In this document: piece by piece, positions 60,100 to 64,000 of the stretch
How positions within the stretch are numbered: the stretch's first letter is position 1
Layout of the letters: each line of letters starts with the position of its first letter
Assembly (NCBI GenBank): GCA_012931725.1
Contig: CM022950.1
Span: 63,443,257-63,507,256 of the forward strand
Length of the DNA stretch: 64,000 bases
Origin: Litsea cubeba
Taxonomy: Eukaryota > Streptophyta > Magnoliopsida > Laurales > Lauraceae
Reading direction: 5' to 3'
Made by a program: the position numbers and the translations under genes
Notes under the pieces: model-generated
What the model saw: the letters and a program-made list of their open reading frames with translations, nothing else
The model's database searches: none
What the model was told of the DNA's origin: nothing

Positions 60100-63000
60100 A
60101 AACTCGCAAGAAGAGTAAGCAACAAGAAGCCATCCCGCAAAAAAATGTGCGCAGCGAGAAACATCAAATGCCCACGGACTGGACCAGTCAAAACCTAAAA
60201 AAGACGTAGGTAAACTGACAACTCAGGCCAAGCTCAAAAGAGAGAAAAAATACATGCTGCTTATAAAACTTTTCCACCAACTGACTGATATGGCGCATGA
60301 GTAGGAGTTCGTTCCCTTCATAGCTTTGTTGTGGACGGAGGCTCCCAACTGCAAGACTAGTTCCACTGCCTTCCTAGCTTGGAACCGCTGTCTCCACGGA
60401 GAGATGCTTGCACTATTCAAAGCTTCCCTAAGAATCTTACAATCAGAGCAAATGTAGAGACTATTACAATCTCTAGAAGCTTCCAGGATCAGGGTACAAG
60501 CTTCCTTGAAGATGCAGTCATCAAGCACTGATTTAGATCAAATGAATGAATGATGGATCCTTGATTATATGATGCTGAGATGGATGCAGAACAATCAAGA
60601 TTCAGGTAAGAAGCCTTTGTCTTGATCTGGTAAAGGATTGTTTTCAAAATTGATTGACAGGGGTGTTCTGCAGCTCTGAATATACGATTGTTTCTCTCCT
60701 GTCATACATTCCAAATGAAAGCTGGGAAACAGAGCTTACTCAGAGTCATGTTGCCTTCTCTACATTGATCACATTTACTCATAAAATCACGAAGCATATC
60801 AACCATACAGTTGTTGCCCTGCATGCTGATTCCAAACTTAGAAGTAATAGAATCCCAAATGAGAATACTTACATGCGAGAAATAAATGAGCGGTTAACGT
60901 CTTCTTGAGAGCTGTTACAAAAAACACAACAGATGTTAGTTACAATGTTTTTGGAAGCCAGGACAGCTTTAGTTTTCAAACCATTTGAGAATGCCATCCA
61001 CACACGCACATACAGTGTTTTCTGATCATCCCTTTGAACCAAATATAATTGCACCATTGGATCGGCTCACAGCTTTGAGAGTTGCCAACACCAGCTGCTT
61101 TCAAGCAGAAATTGCCATCATCAGAAATTTTGCAAACAGTTTCGTCAGTGAAGCCTACTGAAGGAGGCGGGCCAGGCGGCAAAACAGAGATCATGGTGAA
61201 ATATCCATGGGATGATTAGTAGTTCCTTGAGGAAGGCACTACTGACCATTCGAAATAAAGTATCTAACTCTAAGATATCTTCCCAACCCCAAGTCCAGAA
61301 TTGGTCCTTCACCAAAATAATCAACCAAGTGCCCCACATGGCAGCCAAGGGTCTAGCCAAAAGAAGGTTTCATCACCATTGCCATTAGTTGGAGGACATT
61401 AGCTAAAACAGGCTTTCTTCTATTTAAAATTCCTCTCCATCCCCAAGAAGAGTTTGACCACACTTTGATATTCCTAAAGCTTTTCTTCTTAATATATCTA
61501 TTGTAAACCCAGTCCACCCAAATAGATTTTCTTTTGCTAGCAACATGCCAAACCTGTTTTCTAATTGCTTCTTCACTCTTCAGCCACGTCAATAATAGAC
61601 CTGATCCCCAGACCACCCTGCTGAAGAGGTTTGCATATTTTCTTCCATGAAACAGTCTTCATTTGAGCTTTTTCTCCAAAATTTCCCCCAAAGAAATTCC
61701 TGATGTGCTTTTTCTGTTTGTGAATGCATGCTTTAGGCAGAAGGAAACAAGTGGCCCAATGAATATGTAAATTGGAAAGGGTAGAGTTGATTAATTGCAA
61801 CCTACCAGCATAAGAAATGAGCTTTGCTTTTCCACCCAGAGAGTTTCTTCTTCAGTTTTTGAATTATAAGCTGGCAATGAATTAGTTTTAATCTTGTTGA
61901 ATACAATGGTAACCCCAGATAAGTAATAGGAATGAATTTTTGCTTGAAATTAAGAATGGAAGTGATAGCTTGCATAGAGAACTCATCACAGTTTGTGAAG
62001 AGCACAGAGCTCTTCTCGCTGCTAATACTTAAACTGGCAAATTTATGAAATCCTCCAACAGCTTCTTAATGCTGCCCCACCCAGATTTTCGCCAAAGCAA
62101 ATATCATTACATCCTCTGCATACAGGAGGTGAGAAATCATTTAAGTACCTATCTGACAGGGCATTGGAATCAGCCCATTTTTAGCACATTCAGATAACAC
62201 TGCAGAGTAGAACTCCATTGCAATACAAAAGAGATCGGAGGAAAGAGGGCATCCCTGTCTTAGGCCTTTACAACTATTGAAGAAACCAAAAGGCCTACCA
62301 TTGACAAAGATAGAAAAGGCAGGATTTTGGATGTATTCTATCATCCAAGTGATGACTTTATCCGGAAAATTAAGAGATCCTATCTCAAACTATCAAAGGC
62401 CTTGGTGATGTTGAGTTTAAGGCACATTCTTGGAGGGAACTTGTGCAGATGAAAAGCATTGATGAGGTCTTTGGAGAGAATAATAATGTCCATGATCGAT
62501 CTCCCCGGACAAAAGCAGATTGATTACTCATCGCATTTTTCAGCCTATTTGCAAAAACTCTAGAGATGATCTTATAAATCTCATTAGGAAAGGAAATGGG
62601 CCGGAAGTGAGCTGGAGTGGAGGGATTTTCACTATTTTTTTTTTTATCGGGAGATTTTCACTCTTACGATTCAAAGTAACAGAAGTGTTTTTTTTCTACC
62701 TGCCCGAGGAGCTTTCCTTCAACAAATAAATCTTGGATTGCATCTGAAACCTTACATCCTGCAAATGGCTGGCACACCTTGAAGAAATGCGCATTGAAGC
62801 CATCTGGGCCAAGGGACTTGCATGGGTTAGCTTGCTTGATGGCGAATTCTATCTCGGAGATATCCACTGGCCTGCAGGGATTTTCAGCATCCTCCTTCAT
62901 GAGCGTGCTAGTCAGATTGATGTGAGATAGATCAGTCAAAGTATGAGTCTTCGAATCTTCAACACTCAGAATTTTTTTAGTAGTTGACAAAGATCTCTTC

Positions 63001-63643
63001 AATGAGAAGTGGATCAGGCATAACATTGCCCTCTTCATTTTCATTTGAGTGAATAGAAGACTTCTTTTTCCTTCTTTTGATCAGAGTGTGAAAATACTTG
63101 GTGTGTTATCACCCAATTTTATGCCTATCCCTCGATTTCTGCTTCAGCATGTTTTCTTCAAGTAAAAGAAATTTCTGAAGGCTATCTTTTGCTTCCTTTA
63201 CAGCAGTGTGGAGGAATTCACTATTCTGGTTGCCATTGAGCTGGGACTGAATTTCTTCAATCATATCTTTGGTAGCTTTATTCTTTGACAGACGCTTAAG
63301 GCTGGGACCTCTGCCAATGAATAAGGGCCTTATTGACATTGGAGAGATTTTAATAATTCCGAACATTGGGGAACCTTTTATTTGAATACTCCAAGCTTCT
63401 TTAACAACTTTGAAAAAAATTAGGAATTCTAGCCCCAGCATTGAAATAACGAAATGGGTTTTTAGTATGATTCCATTTGCTTGGTGGGACAAATACAGGG
63501 CAGTGATCAGAAATTTCAGATCCAAGAAGATGACCTTTGTAAATAGGACCGTTGTGCACCCACAAATGAGTAACAGGTGGGATCCTACTAGCTGGTTTTA
63601 TGTCGGACCCAAATGGCCGAATGGAGTGCAAGCACTCAACCAT
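60100..63643 (-). pseudogene. 5'-truncated LINE (L1-type) ORF2 remnant
   Basis: Read on the minus strand, domains follow L1 order. The end of the endonuclease (GSEISDHCPVFV) is at about 63500-63640. The linker and start of reverse transcriptase (CKSLGPDGFNAHFFK) lie at 62770-62820. The block NGRPFGFFNSCKGLRQGCPL is at 62250-62310. The catalytic box reads LLYAEDVMIF near 62110, with the usual YADD altered. ITYLGLPLYSTRL and LSGWKSKAHFL (61802-61930) and WKKICKPLQQGGLGI (61590-61640) belong to the thumb. The zinc-knuckle region (TNICCVFCNSSQEDVNRSF) is at 60875-60940. RNase H-like text is at 60223-60540. Frameshifts and stops divide it into at least eight frames. The N-terminal part of the endonuclease and ORF1 are missing. 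Confidence 0.85.
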
Positions 63644-64000
63644 GGAGTGGACTGGATAAAAGGAGACTCAACCAGGCATAAAATAATCATGTTGGCCGAA
63701 TCCAAATGTATGTCTGAGCACCTTTGGTCGAACCTAGTTTAGGTTGAGATGATGAAGCCTGAGTAAGAGCTAACGTTGGATTGTATCCCTATTACAAGAT
63801 ACTCGTCAATAGGGTACTATACTATTGTTTTAGTACATTGACTCCTCAACATGTGACTCAATCTAGCAAGTCTACCTAATTTAGATTTTAGAATGATGCT
63901 TGATTCCTATTCTAGCAACCTCTAATAAGATAGAAACCACGTACTTATATTTAATTCCTTATTTCTCCATTGGATACTTGAGTTGGAACAAGTTGAAAGA
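63644..64000. other. Intergenic DNA, no gene seen
   Basis: The stretch lies beyond the 5' truncation point of the LINE and shows no recognisable structure. Confidence 0.5.

Overview
The window is nuclear DNA of a flowering plant. Genes have many short exons with GT-AG introns, the intergenic DNA is AT-rich, and most of it is transposable elements. The species cannot be named from the sequence.

Layout, left to right. (1) 1-7.4 kb: gene-poor DNA with a tRNA-derived SINE, a TAA-flanked Tourist-like MITE, a decayed LINE reverse transcriptase and a long-TIR MITE. (2) 7.43-13.77 kb, minus strand: a class I SAM-dependent methyltransferase of the EEF1A-KMT4/METTL13-like group, eight exons resolved, last short exon not found. 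(3) 13.8-26.9 kb: nested transposons, including a hAT element with an 8-bp target duplication that was later split by a 2.8-kb solo LTR with its own 5-bp duplication, a second solo LTR inside a duplicated segment, and a MULE with a perfect 9-bp duplication. (4) 27.04-32.42 kb, plus strand: a complete 12-exon ATP-citrate lyase A-subunit gene (423 aa) with one GC-AG intron. (5) 32.6-39.3 kb: a small hAT MITE, a Pack-MULE carrying an F-box gene fragment, a SINE and AT-rich DNA. (6) 39.3-42.2 kb, plus strand: S-adenosylmethionine synthetase (394 aa, intronless CDS) with a TATA box and a 1.5-kb leader intron. (7) 43.6-46.4 kb, minus strand: a broken Qb-SNARE (NPSN-type) gene with a 1.07-kb hAT element in one intron; that element keeps an open frame for the hAT dimerisation domain. 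(8) 48.5-50.45 kb: a foldback MULE whose arms carry in-frame 33-bp minisatellites. (9) 50.9-52.8 kb, plus strand: an F-box/LRR (FBD-like) gene. (10) 54-64 kb: a truncated Copia element, a LINE fragment, a MITE and a 5'-truncated LINE on the minus strand.

The three clearly intact or near-intact metabolic genes are housekeeping genes. ATP-citrate lyase makes cytosolic acetyl-CoA, SAM synthetase makes the methyl donor, and the methyltransferase family uses that donor. Nothing in the layout suggests co-regulation. I found no convincing new multi-gene system. The most informative material is transposon biology: exact target duplications, nested insertions, gene capture, and elements inside introns of working genes.
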